Below, piece after piece: positions 38,093 through 46,087 of a DNA stretch of 64,000 bases. Positions within the stretch are counted from its first letter, which is position 1. Each line of letters starts with the position of its first letter. A program made the translations under genes and the position numbers. Below the pieces are notes generated by a model, which did no database searches, was not told the origin of the DNA, and worked only from the letters and a program-made list of their open reading frames with translations. This DNA comes from Methylorubrum populi (lineage in GTDB: Bacteria > Pseudomonadota > Alphaproteobacteria > Rhizobiales > Beijerinckiaceae). The DNA lies in assembly GCF_002355515.1 (NCBI RefSeq), contig NZ_AP014809.1, forward strand, positions 3,930,501-3,994,500. The letters run 5' to 3'.

Positions 38093-38208
38093 GTCGGGGC
38101 CGCATCGGCGGCGCGGCATGCCCGGCATCGGGCGCCCGACTGACGGACCGCTCCCGATGCGGGAATGGACGGGCGCTTCAGCCCGCACCGGCTCGGCCGG
38201 CAGACCGG

Positions 38209-39087
38209 TCAGGCCCCCCGCCAGGACTGCGCCGCCTCGGCCGCGAAATCGCGATAGCGGCGCGGGGAACGGCCGAGCAGGGCCGCGAAGCGTGCGACCT
38301 CGGCGGCGCTCGCCGAGGCGCCGTCCTCTTGGTAGCGGCGCATCATCACGCGCAGGTCGTAGGCGAGCCAGGCGGGAGCGAAGGCGCGCAGGCGGCCCTC
38401 CAGCCCGTCGAGGTCATCGCCGCCGTAGCGCACGTCGCGGCCCAGCACCTCCGCCCAGACCGCGGCGATCATCGGACCGGTGAGGGCATCCGGCCCGACG
38501 AGTTCGTAGGTCTCGGCCGGAAGTGGCGCGGGAGACCGATCGCGGCGCAGGAGTTCGCGGGCCGCGGCCTCGGCGATGTCGCGCGCGTCGACCATCGAGA
38601 TCCCGCGCCCGCCGATCGGCGACCCGTACAGGCCGGCGCCGAGGAGCGGATCCTTCTGGGCGAGGTCGTTCTGCATGAAGTAGGCCGGCCGCAGCACCGT
38701 GGCCGGCAGATCGAGGGCCGCGATCATCCGCTCGACGGCGTGCTTGCCGGTGAAATGGGGCGCATCGACATAGGCCTCGCCGCGATAGACCGAGAGATAG
38801 ACGATGCCGCGGACACCCGCATCGCGGGCGAGGTTGAGGGCCGTGATCGCCTGCGTCAGCTCGTCCGGAACGTTGGCGACCAGCAGGAACAGGGTGTCGA
38901 TGCCGACGAGCGCCGCGCGCAGGGCATCGATGTCGGTGAGGTCGCCGCGAACGGCCTCGACGCCGGCGGGGAAGCGTGCCGTGTCCGGCGAGCGGGTCAG
39001 GGCGCGGACGGAAGCGCCGGCCCCGGCGAGGTGATCGACGACGCTGGAGCCGATGCGGCCGGTGGCGCCTGTCACGAGGATGGTCAT
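38209..39087 (-). CDS. NmrA/NAD(P)H-binding oxidoreductase-like protein
   Basis: A 292-residue atypical SDR of the NmrA/HSCARG type. The dinucleotide motif TILVTGATGRIGSSVVDHL opens the protein; there is no Tyr-x3-Lys catalytic pair in place. VRALTRSPDTARFPAGVEAVRGDLTD and LYLSVYRGEAY-like stretches follow the pattern of quinone oxidoreductases such as QorB. Such proteins bind NADPH and act as reductases or redox sensors. The ATG at 39087 starts at the Rossmann strand. Divergent from a LysR gene over 127 bases; probable target of that regulator. Confidence 0.88.
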   Translation of the reverse strand: MTILVTGATGRIGSSVVDHLAGAGASVRALTRSPDTARFPAGVEAVRGDLTDIDALRAALVGIDTLFLLVANVPDELTQAITALNLARDAGVRGIVYLSVYRGEAYVDAPHFTGKHAVERMIAALDLPATVLRPAYFMQNDLAQKDPLLGAGLYGSPIGGRGISMVDARDIAEAAARELLRRDRSPAPLPAETYELVGPDALTGPMIAAVWAEVLGRDVRYGGDDLDGLEGRLRAFAPAWLAYDLRVMMRRYQEDGASASAAEVARFAALLGRSPRRYRDFAAEAAQSWRGA

Positions 39088-39214
39088 GGTCGTTCTCCGG
39101 GTTGAAGCGGGGCGGTCCGCTGTGGGCCGCCGCCGATGACCGGAAAATGCGCCGTTCCCCTCCTGGGCCATAGACGGCAAGATCGGGACTGGGTGTCTCG
39201 AAATTGGAACGGGC

Positions 39215-40117
39215 ATGGACCTCTCGGCGCTCTCGGACTTTCTTCTCGTCGCCAGCCACGGCGGGTTCGGCCGCGCCGCCCGGGCGAGCGGCCGGCCGAA
39301 GGCGACGCTGTCGCGCCGCGTCGCGGAGCTCGAGGCGAGCCTGGGCGCGCGGCTGATCGAGCGGGGCGAGCGCAGCCTGCGCCTGACCGAGGCGGGGACC
39401 CTCCTGCACGCCCGCACCGGGCCGCTGCTCGGCGAGATTGCCGAGGCCGGCGCGGCGGTGCGTGGGGGCCTGGACCGGCCGCGCGGGCGCCTGCGGGTGA
39501 GCGCGCCGCTGCTTCTCTCCGATTCCGCGCTCGGTCGCATCGCCGCCCGCTTCGTGCGCGCCTATCCCGAGGTTGATCTGACGATCCGATCGGAGGACCG
39601 CCTCGTCGATCCGGTCGAGGAGGATTTCGACGTCGTCATCCGGGTGAATCCGAGGCCGGACGCGCGCCTAGTCGGGCGCTGCGTGCTGCGCGACGCGCCC
39701 TGGCTCGTAGCCGCAGGCGACGCAGTCCGCCCGGATCCGAGGTCAGATGGCGGGCCGACCCCGCTCTCCTGCGTGGTGCGCGCGGAACCGCGGCCGGGCG
39801 AGGTCTGGACCGTGCGCGAGGGCTCGGCGCGCCTCGCCTTCGCCCCCGTGCCGGTTCTGCGGCTGTCCTCGCTGCCGATGCTGCGCGACGCGGTCGTCGC
39901 GGGTGCCGGCGCCGCAGTGCTCCCGCGCTCCCTCGTCGGCGGCGATGTCGCGGCGGGCCGGCTGGCGCTCTGGGGATGGCTCGAAGGCCCGCCGAACGAG
40001 GTCTGGGCGTTGCACACCTCGCGCAGGCTGGTCAGCCCGAAGGTCTCGGCCTTCGTGTCGTATCTGGCGGAGGCGCTTCAGCCTTCCGAAGCGCCTCCCA
40101 CCGCGCCCCGGACCTGA
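39215..40117 (+). CDS. LysR family regulator, beside the NmrA-like gene
   Basis: A 300-residue LysR protein: winged helix-turn-helix in residues 1-60 (MDLSALSDFLLVASHGGFGRAARASGRPKATLSRRVAELEASLGARLIER), then a two-lobed effector domain (GRLRVSAPLLLSDSALGRIAARFVRAYPEVDLTIRSEDRLVDPVEEDFDVVIR). It belongs to the group that controls a divergently placed reductase gene. In the 127-base gap, CCGTTCC (39152-39158) and GGAACGG (39206-39212) are inverted and 47 bases apart, a possible pair of far half-sites. Confidence 0.9.
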   Translation: MDLSALSDFLLVASHGGFGRAARASGRPKATLSRRVAELEASLGARLIERGERSLRLTEAGTLLHARTGPLLGEIAEAGAAVRGGLDRPRGRLRVSAPLLLSDSALGRIAARFVRAYPEVDLTIRSEDRLVDPVEEDFDVVIRVNPRPDARLVGRCVLRDAPWLVAAGDAVRPDPRSDGGPTPLSCVVRAEPRPGEVWTVREGSARLAFAPVPVLRLSSLPMLRDAVVAGAGAAVLPRSLVGGDVAAGRLALWGWLEGPPNEVWALHTSRRLVSPKVSAFVSYLAEALQPSEAPPTAPRT

Positions 40118-40214
40118 TCCGAGCGATCCCTCCGGAACGGCGGGTTCGGACCCCGCCCGGGCTCCGCGCGGGGCGTGACGATCCGGGTCGCCGCTTCGAT
40201 TGCGCTTGGAAGGA

Positions 40215-41096
40215 TCAGGCCATTTCGGCCGGGGCCGCGATCCGGTCCAGCTCCGCCATCACCGCGTCCGGCAGGGTGAGATCGGCGGCGGCCAGGTTCT
40301 CGCGCAGATGCGCCACCGACGACGTACCGGGGATCAGCAGGATGTTGGGCGCGCGGCGCAGGAGCCAGGCGAGCGCGACCTGCATCGGCGTCACGCCGAG
40401 CCGCTCGGCGACTCCGGACAGCGTCGTCGATTGCAGCGGGCTGAAGCCTCCGAGCGGGAAGAACGGCACGTAGGCGATCCCCGCCGCCGCGAGGTCGTCG
40501 ACGAGCCCGTCATCCGCCCGGTGTGCGAGGTTGTAGGCATTCTGGACGCAGACGATCTCCGCGATCCTCCGCCCCTCGGCCACCTGCCGCTGCATCACGT
40601 TGCTGAGGCCGATCCGGCGCACCAGACCCTGGCGCTGGAGATCCGCCAGGACGGCGAGCGGCGCCTCGATGGAGCCCTCGGCCGGACCCGACACGTCGAA
40701 CATGATCCGCAGGTTGACGACATCGAGCGCGTCCAGGCCGAGATTGCGCAGGTTGTCGTGGACCGCCCGGGTGAGGTCCTCGGCCGAGAAGGCCGGGTTC
40801 CACGAGGCGTCCGATCCCCGCTTCGCACCCACCTTCGTGACGATGACGAGATCGTCCGGATAGGGGTGCAGCGCCTCGCGGATGATCTGGTTGGTGACGT
40901 GCGGGCCGTAGAAGTCGCTCGTGTCGATGTGGTTCACGCCCCGAGCCACCGCCTCGCGCAGCACCGCGACGGCGCCGTCCCGGTCCTTCGGCGGGCCGAA
41001 GACGTGCGGCCCGGCGAGTTGCATCGCGCCGTAGCCCAGGCGCTTCACCACGCGATCGCCCAGGGCGTAGGTGCCGGCTCGTTCGAGATCGTTCAT
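40215..41096 (-). CDS. aldo/keto reductase family oxidoreductase
   Basis: A 293-residue NADPH-dependent AKR. The catalytic tetrad is visible: Asp in HIDTSDFYGPH, Tyr in the same block, Lys in IVTKVG; the fourth position, usually His, is in the strand VVNLRIMFD and is not clearly His. LGYGAMQLAGPHVFGPPKDRDGAVAVLREAV is the N-terminal signature of the YajO/YeaE-like oxidoreductase group. PFFPLGGFSPLQS replaces the usual cofactor loop. Substrates unknown. Divergent from a LysR gene over 95 bases with a candidate operator. Confidence 0.9.
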   Translation of the reverse strand: MNDLERAGTYALGDRVVKRLGYGAMQLAGPHVFGPPKDRDGAVAVLREAVARGVNHIDTSDFYGPHVTNQIIREALHPYPDDLVIVTKVGAKRGSDASWNPAFSAEDLTRAVHDNLRNLGLDALDVVNLRIMFDVSGPAEGSIEAPLAVLADLQRQGLVRRIGLSNVMQRQVAEGRRIAEIVCVQNAYNLAHRADDGLVDDLAAAGIAYVPFFPLGGFSPLQSTTLSGVAERLGVTPMQVALAWLLRRAPNILLIPGTSSVAHLRENLAAADLTLPDAVMAELDRIAAPAEMA

Positions 41097-41146
41097 CGGG
41101 GTCTCTCCTGTGTGACACCCGCGGCTCTAGACCCTGCCGGACCGCG

Positions 41147-41165
41147 CGATAATACGGATGTATCG
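41147..41165. promoter_or_regulatory. LysR-type operator candidate between AKR and LysR genes
   Basis: CGATA (41147-41151) and TATCG (41161-41165) are inverted with a 9-base gap, and inside it ATAC-GGAT-GTAT (41152-41163) is a second inverted pair. The shape fits the T-N11-A box of LysR regulators. It lies 26 bases before the LysR start and 50 bases before the AKR start. Confidence 0.55.
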
Positions 41166-41191
41166 GCACGGGCTGTGCGGAGAAACGAACA

Positions 41192-42100
41192 ATGCCGGCG
41201 GATCTCGGCGACCTCGCCGCCTTCGTCGCGGTGGCGGAGGCCGGCGGCTTTCGCGACGGCGCGCGGGCGTCCGGCATGAGCGCGTCCGGGCTGAGCGAGG
41301 CCGTCCGCCGGCTGGAGCGGCGGCTCGGCGTGCGCCTGCTCCACCGCACGACGCGCAGCGTCGCCCCGACCGAGGCGGGCATGCGGCTCCTGGAACGCCT
41401 GATGCCGGCGCTGGGGGAGGTCGAGGCGGCGCTCGACGTCGTCAACGGCTTCCGCGACCGGCCGGCCGGCACGCTTCGGCTCAACGTGCCGGTCAGCGCG
41501 GCCCGGCTGGTCCTGCCCGAGATCGTACCGCCGTTCCTGGCCGCCTATCCGGACATCCGTCTCGACGTGATCGCCGAGGACAGCTTCGTCGATGTGCTGG
41601 CCGCGGGCTGCGATGCCGGCATCCGCTACGACGAGCGGCTCGAACAGGACATGATCGCCGTCCCGATCGGCCCGCGCGAGCAACGCTTCGCCACGGTCGC
41701 GGCGCCGGCCTATCTCGACCGGCGCGGCCGTCCGGAGCACCCGCGCGACCTTCTGCACCATGCCTGCATCGGCGGCCGCTTCGCGAGCGGCCGGACGACG
41801 GAATGGGAGTTCGAGCGGGACGGAGAGATCCTGCGCGTCGATCCGAGCGGGCCGCTCACCGTACGCGTCGGCGCCGCCACCGACCTCGCGGTCGAGGCGG
41901 CGGTCGCTGGGGTCGGCATCCTCACCCTGTTCGAGGACTGGCTGCGGCCGCATCTCGACAGCGGAGCCTTGGAGCCCATTCTGGAGCCGTGGTGGCCACG
42001 CTTTTCCGGCCCGTTCCTGTACTATCCCGGCCGCCGCTACCTTCCCGCCCCGCTCCGGGCCTTCATCGACTTCATCGGCCAGCCGCGGCGCGCGCCCTGA
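41192..42100 (+). CDS. LysR family regulator, beside the aldo/keto reductase gene
   Basis: A 302-residue LysR protein with the N-terminal HTH (MPADLGDLAAFVAVAEAGGFRDGARASGMSASGLSEAVRRLERRLGVRLLHRTTRSVAPTEAG) and an effector domain starting GTLRLNVPVSAARLVLPEIVPPFLAAYPDIRLDV. This subgroup (RLNVP-x-SAARLVL, FVDVLAAGCDAGIRY) is the one commonly divergent from AKR or SDR genes and activates them in response to carbonyl compounds. Ends 67 bases before the convergent decarboxylase gene. Confidence 0.92.
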   Translation: MPADLGDLAAFVAVAEAGGFRDGARASGMSASGLSEAVRRLERRLGVRLLHRTTRSVAPTEAGMRLLERLMPALGEVEAALDVVNGFRDRPAGTLRLNVPVSAARLVLPEIVPPFLAAYPDIRLDVIAEDSFVDVLAAGCDAGIRYDERLEQDMIAVPIGPREQRFATVAAPAYLDRRGRPEHPRDLLHHACIGGRFASGRTTEWEFERDGEILRVDPSGPLTVRVGAATDLAVEAAVAGVGILTLFEDWLRPHLDSGALEPILEPWWPRFSGPFLYYPGRRYLPAPLRAFIDFIGQPRRAP

Positions 42101-42167
42101 CGCCGCCGATGGATGCCGATGCGGGGATGCTCCCGGCCGCGGCTGCGGTGGAGGCAGGCGGGCGTGA

Positions 42168-43457
42168 TCAGCCCCGATGCCGGATCGCGGTCGCCCGGCC
42201 GCCCTCCACCAGCACCTCGGCCGGCAGCGGATGGCTGAGAAAGCCGGTCGGGCTCGCGGTCAGTCCGTAGGCGCCCGACTGCAGCACGGCGACGAGGTCG
42301 CCCTCGGCGAGCGGCGGCAGCGGCGCGGCACGGGCCAGCATGTCGAGCGGCGTGCAGAGCGGGCCGACGACGGCCGTGGCCCCGCGCTCCGTACCGCCGC
42401 CGTCCATGACGGCCGCGAGGGGAAAGTCGCGCTTGACCACCTGACCGAGATTGCCGCTCGCGGCGAGGTGGTGATGCATGCCGCCATCGGTGATGACGAA
42501 GCGGCTGCCGCGGGATTCCTTCACCGCCAGCACCCGCGCCACGTAGAGGCCCGCCGGCCCGGCGAGGTAGCGGCCCGGCTCCAGCACCACGCGGGCCGAG
42601 GCCAGACCGGGATCGGCCCGCAGCGTCGCGATCAGGTCGGGCAGTCCCGCGCGGAGCGCGCCGAGTTCGAGGGCGGCGTCACCGGAAAAATACGGGATGC
42701 CGAGGCCGCCGCCGAGGTCGATCGTCTCCAGCGGGCGACCGGTCCGGCGGGCGATCCGCGCGGCGAGGCCGAGGCCGTAGGCCCACTGGCCGAGCAGGGT
42801 CTCCGCCTTCAGACCCTGCGTGCCCGCGAAGAGATGAAGCCCGACGAGGCGGAGCGAGGGCTGCGCCTCCACCGCGTCGATGGCGGCGTCCATCGCCTCC
42901 TCGTCGAAGCCGAAGGGGGAAGGCTTGCCGCCCATCCGCATCGCCCCGCCCTGGGCCGCGGCGCCGGGATTGATCCGCAGGGCGACGCGCACGGTCGCGC
43001 CGTGACGCTCCGCTGCCGCTGCGACCCGAACCATCTCCTCGCGGTTCTCGAGGTGGATCTCGCCGATGCCGCCGGCGACCACCCGGTCGAGATCGGCCGC
43101 GCCCTTGCCCGGCCCCGCGAACAGGATCCGCTCGGGCGGGACACCGGCCGCGCAGGCCGCGTCGAATTCGGCGCCGGAGGCGATCTCGGCGCCCGCGCCC
43201 TCCTCGTGGAAGACGCGGATGACCGCCGGATTCGGGTTCGCCTTCACGGAGAAGTCGACCTCGGCGAAACCGGCCACCGCCGCGCACAGGGCGCGGTAGG
43301 TCCGGCGCATCGTCCCGGCATCGTAGACGAAGAGCGGCGTGCCGAATTCCTTCGTCAGGTCGGTCACCGACAGGCCGCCGACACGGAGAACGCCCCCCGC
43401 GTCGCGCGAAAAATTCTCGGCGATCAGGGCGGCGGCGAGATCGGGAGGAACCGCCAT
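42168..43457 (-). CDS. PLP-dependent decarboxylase, group IV (exosortase A-associated type)
   Basis: A 429-residue alanine racemase-fold decarboxylase related to LysA and ornithine decarboxylase. PLP Lys72 lies in FSVKANPNP; GGGLGIPYF binds the phosphate; LEPGRYLAGPAG and SGAYGLTASP complete the site. The blocks ITDGGMHHHLAASGNLGQV and GPLCTPLDMLA match the subfamily that accompanies exosortase A loci rather than true diaminopimelate decarboxylases. Together with the AMP ligase (4 bases upstream) and ACP it probably decarboxylates an amino acid, perhaps while bound to the carrier protein. The substrate is unknown. Confidence 0.88.
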   Translation of the reverse strand: MAVPPDLAAALIAENFSRDAGGVLRVGGLSVTDLTKEFGTPLFVYDAGTMRRTYRALCAAVAGFAEVDFSVKANPNPAVIRVFHEEGAGAEIASGAEFDAACAAGVPPERILFAGPGKGAADLDRVVAGGIGEIHLENREEMVRVAAAAERHGATVRVALRINPGAAAQGGAMRMGGKPSPFGFDEEAMDAAIDAVEAQPSLRLVGLHLFAGTQGLKAETLLGQWAYGLGLAARIARRTGRPLETIDLGGGLGIPYFSGDAALELGALRAGLPDLIATLRADPGLASARVVLEPGRYLAGPAGLYVARVLAVKESRGSRFVITDGGMHHHLAASGNLGQVVKRDFPLAAVMDGGGTERGATAVVGPLCTPLDMLARAAPLPPLAEGDLVAVLQSGAYGLTASPTGFLSHPLPAEVLVEGGRATAIRHRG

Positions 43458-43461
43458 CGGC

Positions 43462-44979
43462 CTAGATCTCCGCCGCCGCGCGCTCGGCGGTCAGGCGCTT
43501 GTAATCGACCTTGCCGTTGGGCGTGGTCGGGAGCGCCGCCACCGCCTCGATGGTGCGGGGCACGAGGTGGGGCGCCAGGGCCGTGCGCAGGCGCTGCAGC
43601 ACGTCCGCCGTGCCCGGCGCGCCCTCGGCGGGAACGGTGACCGCGTGTATGCGCTGGCCGAGGCTCGGATCCGGCAGGCCGATCACGGCGGCGGCGCGGA
43701 AGGCGCCGGTCTCCATCAGCGCCGCCTCGACCTCGGTCGGGCTGACGCGGAATCCTTGCGTCTTGATCATCGTGTCCTCGCGGCCGATGAACCGGAAGAA
43801 GCCGTCCGCGTCCTCCATCACGAGGTCGCCGGAGCGGCAGACGAGCCCCGGCTCGGTCCCCGGCGGCGGGAACGGGTCGGGCACCAGCACGCGGGCGGTG
43901 TCCTCCGGCCGCTTCCAGTAGCCCATCGAGACGGTGGGGCCGCGGTGGTGCAGGATGCCGGGCTCGCCCGGCCGGGCCCGCCGCCCCTCGGGGGTGAGCG
44001 CGAAGATGTCGGTCTCGGGGATGGCGCGGCCGATCGAATCCGGCCGCCGGTCGATCTCGTGCGGAGGCAGGTAGGTCGAGCGGAAGGCTTCCGTCAGGCC
44101 GTACATCAGCACGATGGCGGTGTGCGGCAGCCGGGCGCGCAGGCGCGCGATCGTCGGCAGGGCGAGGCTGCCGCCGGAATTGGTGATCGCGCGCAGGGCC
44201 GACAGGTCGGCCTTGGCCAGATGCGGCGCGGCGCGCGTCAGCAGGGTCCACAGCGTAGGCACGCCCGCGAGCAGGGTGATGCGGTGCGCCTCCAGCGCCT
44301 GGACCACGTCGTCGCCCAGCCGCGGCGTCAGGAGAACGATCCGCGCGCCCTGCTCCACGCCGGTGAGAAGCTGGTTGAGGCCGTAATCGAACGAGAACGG
44401 CAGCACCGAGAGGATGCGGTCCCCCGGTCCGATGCCGAGATAGGTCCGCACGATGCGGGTGCCGGCGATCAGGTTGGCATGGGAGAGCATCACGCCCTTG
44501 GGCAGACCGGTCGAGCCCGAGGTGTAGAGGATCGCCGCCAACCCCTCCGGAGCCGGCTCGCCGGGGGGAAGCACAGAGCCGTCCTCTCCCGTCTCTGCGG
44601 TCAGGACGCGCAATGCCGGACAATCGTCGAGCGCGCCCTCGAGCCCGGCGGCGTGGGCCGCGTCGGTCAGCAGCACCCGCGCGCCGCTGTCCGCGACGAT
44701 GTGGTGGACTTGGCGCGGGCGTAAGGACGGATGGATCGGCACGAACACACCGCCCGCGGCGCTGACCGCGAAGATCGCGACGCATTCACGGATCGATTTC
44801 GGCAGAAGGATCGCGATCCGGTCACCCGGCGCGATCCCGAGGGCCCTGAGGCGCCCAGCCAGGACAGCGACGCGGACGCGCAGGCCGCCGTAGGTGAGGA
44901 CCTCGGCCTCCTCGACGATCGCGGGGGAAACGTCCGCGCCGGCTCCGTCGAGCAGGTGGTGCAGCAGCGTCGGGGCCAT
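43462..44979 (-). CDS. AMP-forming acyl/aminoacyl ligase (exosortase A-associated type)
   Basis: A 505-residue ANL-superfamily adenylating enzyme. Motifs in order: AILYTSGSTGLPKGVMLSHANL (P-loop), MYGLTEAFRSTYLPP (A5), CRSGDLVMEDADGFFRFIGREDTMIKTQGFRVSPTEVE (A8 hinge), and TTPNGKVDYKRL, in which Lys is the C-terminal catalytic residue. It activates a carboxylic acid as AMP ester and passes it to CoA or the carrier protein encoded just upstream. No thiolation domain is fused. It reads from the ACP end toward the decarboxylase, all three on the minus strand with gaps of 4 and 19 bases. Confidence 0.9.
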   Translation of the reverse strand: MAPTLLHHLLDGAGADVSPAIVEEAEVLTYGGLRVRVAVLAGRLRALGIAPGDRIAILLPKSIRECVAIFAVSAAGGVFVPIHPSLRPRQVHHIVADSGARVLLTDAAHAAGLEGALDDCPALRVLTAETGEDGSVLPPGEPAPEGLAAILYTSGSTGLPKGVMLSHANLIAGTRIVRTYLGIGPGDRILSVLPFSFDYGLNQLLTGVEQGARIVLLTPRLGDDVVQALEAHRITLLAGVPTLWTLLTRAAPHLAKADLSALRAITNSGGSLALPTIARLRARLPHTAIVLMYGLTEAFRSTYLPPHEIDRRPDSIGRAIPETDIFALTPEGRRARPGEPGILHHRGPTVSMGYWKRPEDTARVLVPDPFPPPGTEPGLVCRSGDLVMEDADGFFRFIGREDTMIKTQGFRVSPTEVEAALMETGAFRAAAVIGLPDPSLGQRIHAVTVPAEGAPGTADVLQRLRTALAPHLVPRTIEAVAALPTTPNGKVDYKRLTAERAAAEI

Positions 44980-44998
44980 GGAAGGAATCAGGCGGGGA

Positions 44999-45250
44999 TC
45001 AGACGTCGGAACGCCGGTCGTCGATGAAATGGGCCAACGTGTCGACGCTGGCGAAGTTGGCCAGATCGAAGCTGTCCTCGTCGATCTCGACGCCGAAGCG
45101 ATCGCCGAGATGCATCATCAGGTCGAGAATGCCGATCGAGTCGAGCGCGTCGCTGGTCACGAGGGAGGTCTCCCCGGTGACGGCGCCGGAGGGAAGGCCC
45201 GGGTTGCGGGCCGCGATGAAGGCGAAGATCGCCTCCCGCACGTCGGCCAT
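44999..45250 (-). CDS. acyl carrier protein
   Basis: An 83-residue carrier protein. The phosphopantetheine serine is Ser38 in LDSIGIL, with helices before and after as in ACPs (FIAARNPGLP; LMMHLGDRFGVEIDEDSFD). Acidic overall. The ATG at 45250 is used; GTG at 45262 would add four residues. It opens the three-gene unit with the ligase and decarboxylase, so it likely carries the acid or amino acid they activate and trim. It is not next to fatty acid synthesis genes, so it is unlikely to be the housekeeping ACP. Confidence 0.9.
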   Translation of the reverse strand: MADVREAIFAFIAARNPGLPSGAVTGETSLVTSDALDSIGILDLMMHLGDRFGVEIDEDSFDLANFASVDTLAHFIDDRRSDV

Positions 45251-45562
45251 CGACTGAACCACGGCTTCTCGACCCCTCGAACCGTCCTGCGCTGGTCTCG
45301 GGTTGCGGGCTTAAGCCCATCGCACGGGCAAGTCCATGGCGCGCCGGGTCCGTCGCGCGTTCACGGCTCAGGATCGAGGCGCCCCGTCCTCGGGGCCGCC
45401 GTTTCCGGGCTCGCGCGTCAAGGGCCCCGGAGACGGTGAGGGACGTCGAGCCATCCCCAGCCATCCGCCGATTCGCCGGAACGGCTTAACTCCCGATTCA
45501 CGCTGGCGCCCGAGGCTTCGCGGCATCCTTCTCTCCCGCCTCTCTTCCGGAGTCCTCGGCCC
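45251..45562. promoter_or_regulatory. 312-base divergent gap with a 12-bp perfect palindrome
   Basis: No gene seen. GGGCTTAAGCCC (45307-45318) is a perfect 12-bp palindrome about 57 bases before the ACP start, a candidate operator for the carrier-protein operon. Two copies of CCATCC near 45451 and 45461 are direct repeats on the DoxX side. I see no convincing -35/-10 pair. Confidence 0.4.
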
Positions 45563-46087
45563 GTGTTCGGTTCAGCCCAGAACGGCGTGCTTCTCGCCGC
45601 CCGTCTCCTCATGGCCTCGGCCCTGCTGCCGACCGGCGTCGCGCGGGCGCTCAACGTTTCCGGCTTCGCGGTGACGCTGGCGGGCGCCGGCTGCCCCGCG
45701 CCGAACGCGGTCGCGACCGCGGCGGTGATCGTGCAGGTGTTCGGGCCGCTGGCGGTGATTCTCGGCGTGATGCCGCGGCTCACCGGGCTCGCCATGGCCG
45801 GCTTCGTCGCCGGCATGGCGGCCCTGCTGCACCCGTTCTGGCTTCATGCCGGGGCCGCGGCGGTAACCGAGCGCAGCTTCCTGCTCGCCGATCTCGGGCT
45901 CGCCGGCGCCTTCCTGATGTACGCGATGACCGGCCCCGGCGCCTGGGGCTGGCAGGGCTTTTTTCGAAGCGGCGAGGCGGCGGCTCCGGCCCGCGCGACG
46001 AAAGCCGCGCCCAAGGGGCCGGCGCGTGCCAAGACCGGAGGCGTCAAGCGGACGGGCGGCCGGGCTCCGGCGCGGGCCGCGGCGTGA
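45563..46087 (+). CDS. DoxX family membrane protein
   Basis: A 174-residue inner-membrane protein with four helices. The DoxX pattern is seen in the first helix (LLAARLLMASALLPTGVARALNVSGFA), PNAVATAAVIVQVFGPLAVILGVMPRLTGLAMAGFVAGMAALLHPFW, and FLLADLGLAGAFLMYAMTGPGAW. DoxX proteins are linked to respiration and stress, and the exact role is open. A basic, Ala/Lys/Arg-rich tail of about 40 residues (RATKAAPKGPARAKTGG) is not part of the family. The last 44 bases overlap the convergent MFS gene. GTG at 45563. Confidence 0.82.
   Translation: MFGSAQNGVLLAARLLMASALLPTGVARALNVSGFAVTLAGAGCPAPNAVATAAVIVQVFGPLAVILGVMPRLTGLAMAGFVAGMAALLHPFWLHAGAAAVTERSFLLADLGLAGAFLMYAMTGPGAWGWQGFFRSGEAAAPARATKAAPKGPARAKTGGVKRTGGRAPARAAA

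Noticed and set aside
40151..40173. CCCCGC/GCGGGG inverted repeat between LysR and AKR genes
   Set aside because: Only six bases per arm with an 11-base loop in very G+C-rich sequence; chance cannot be excluded.
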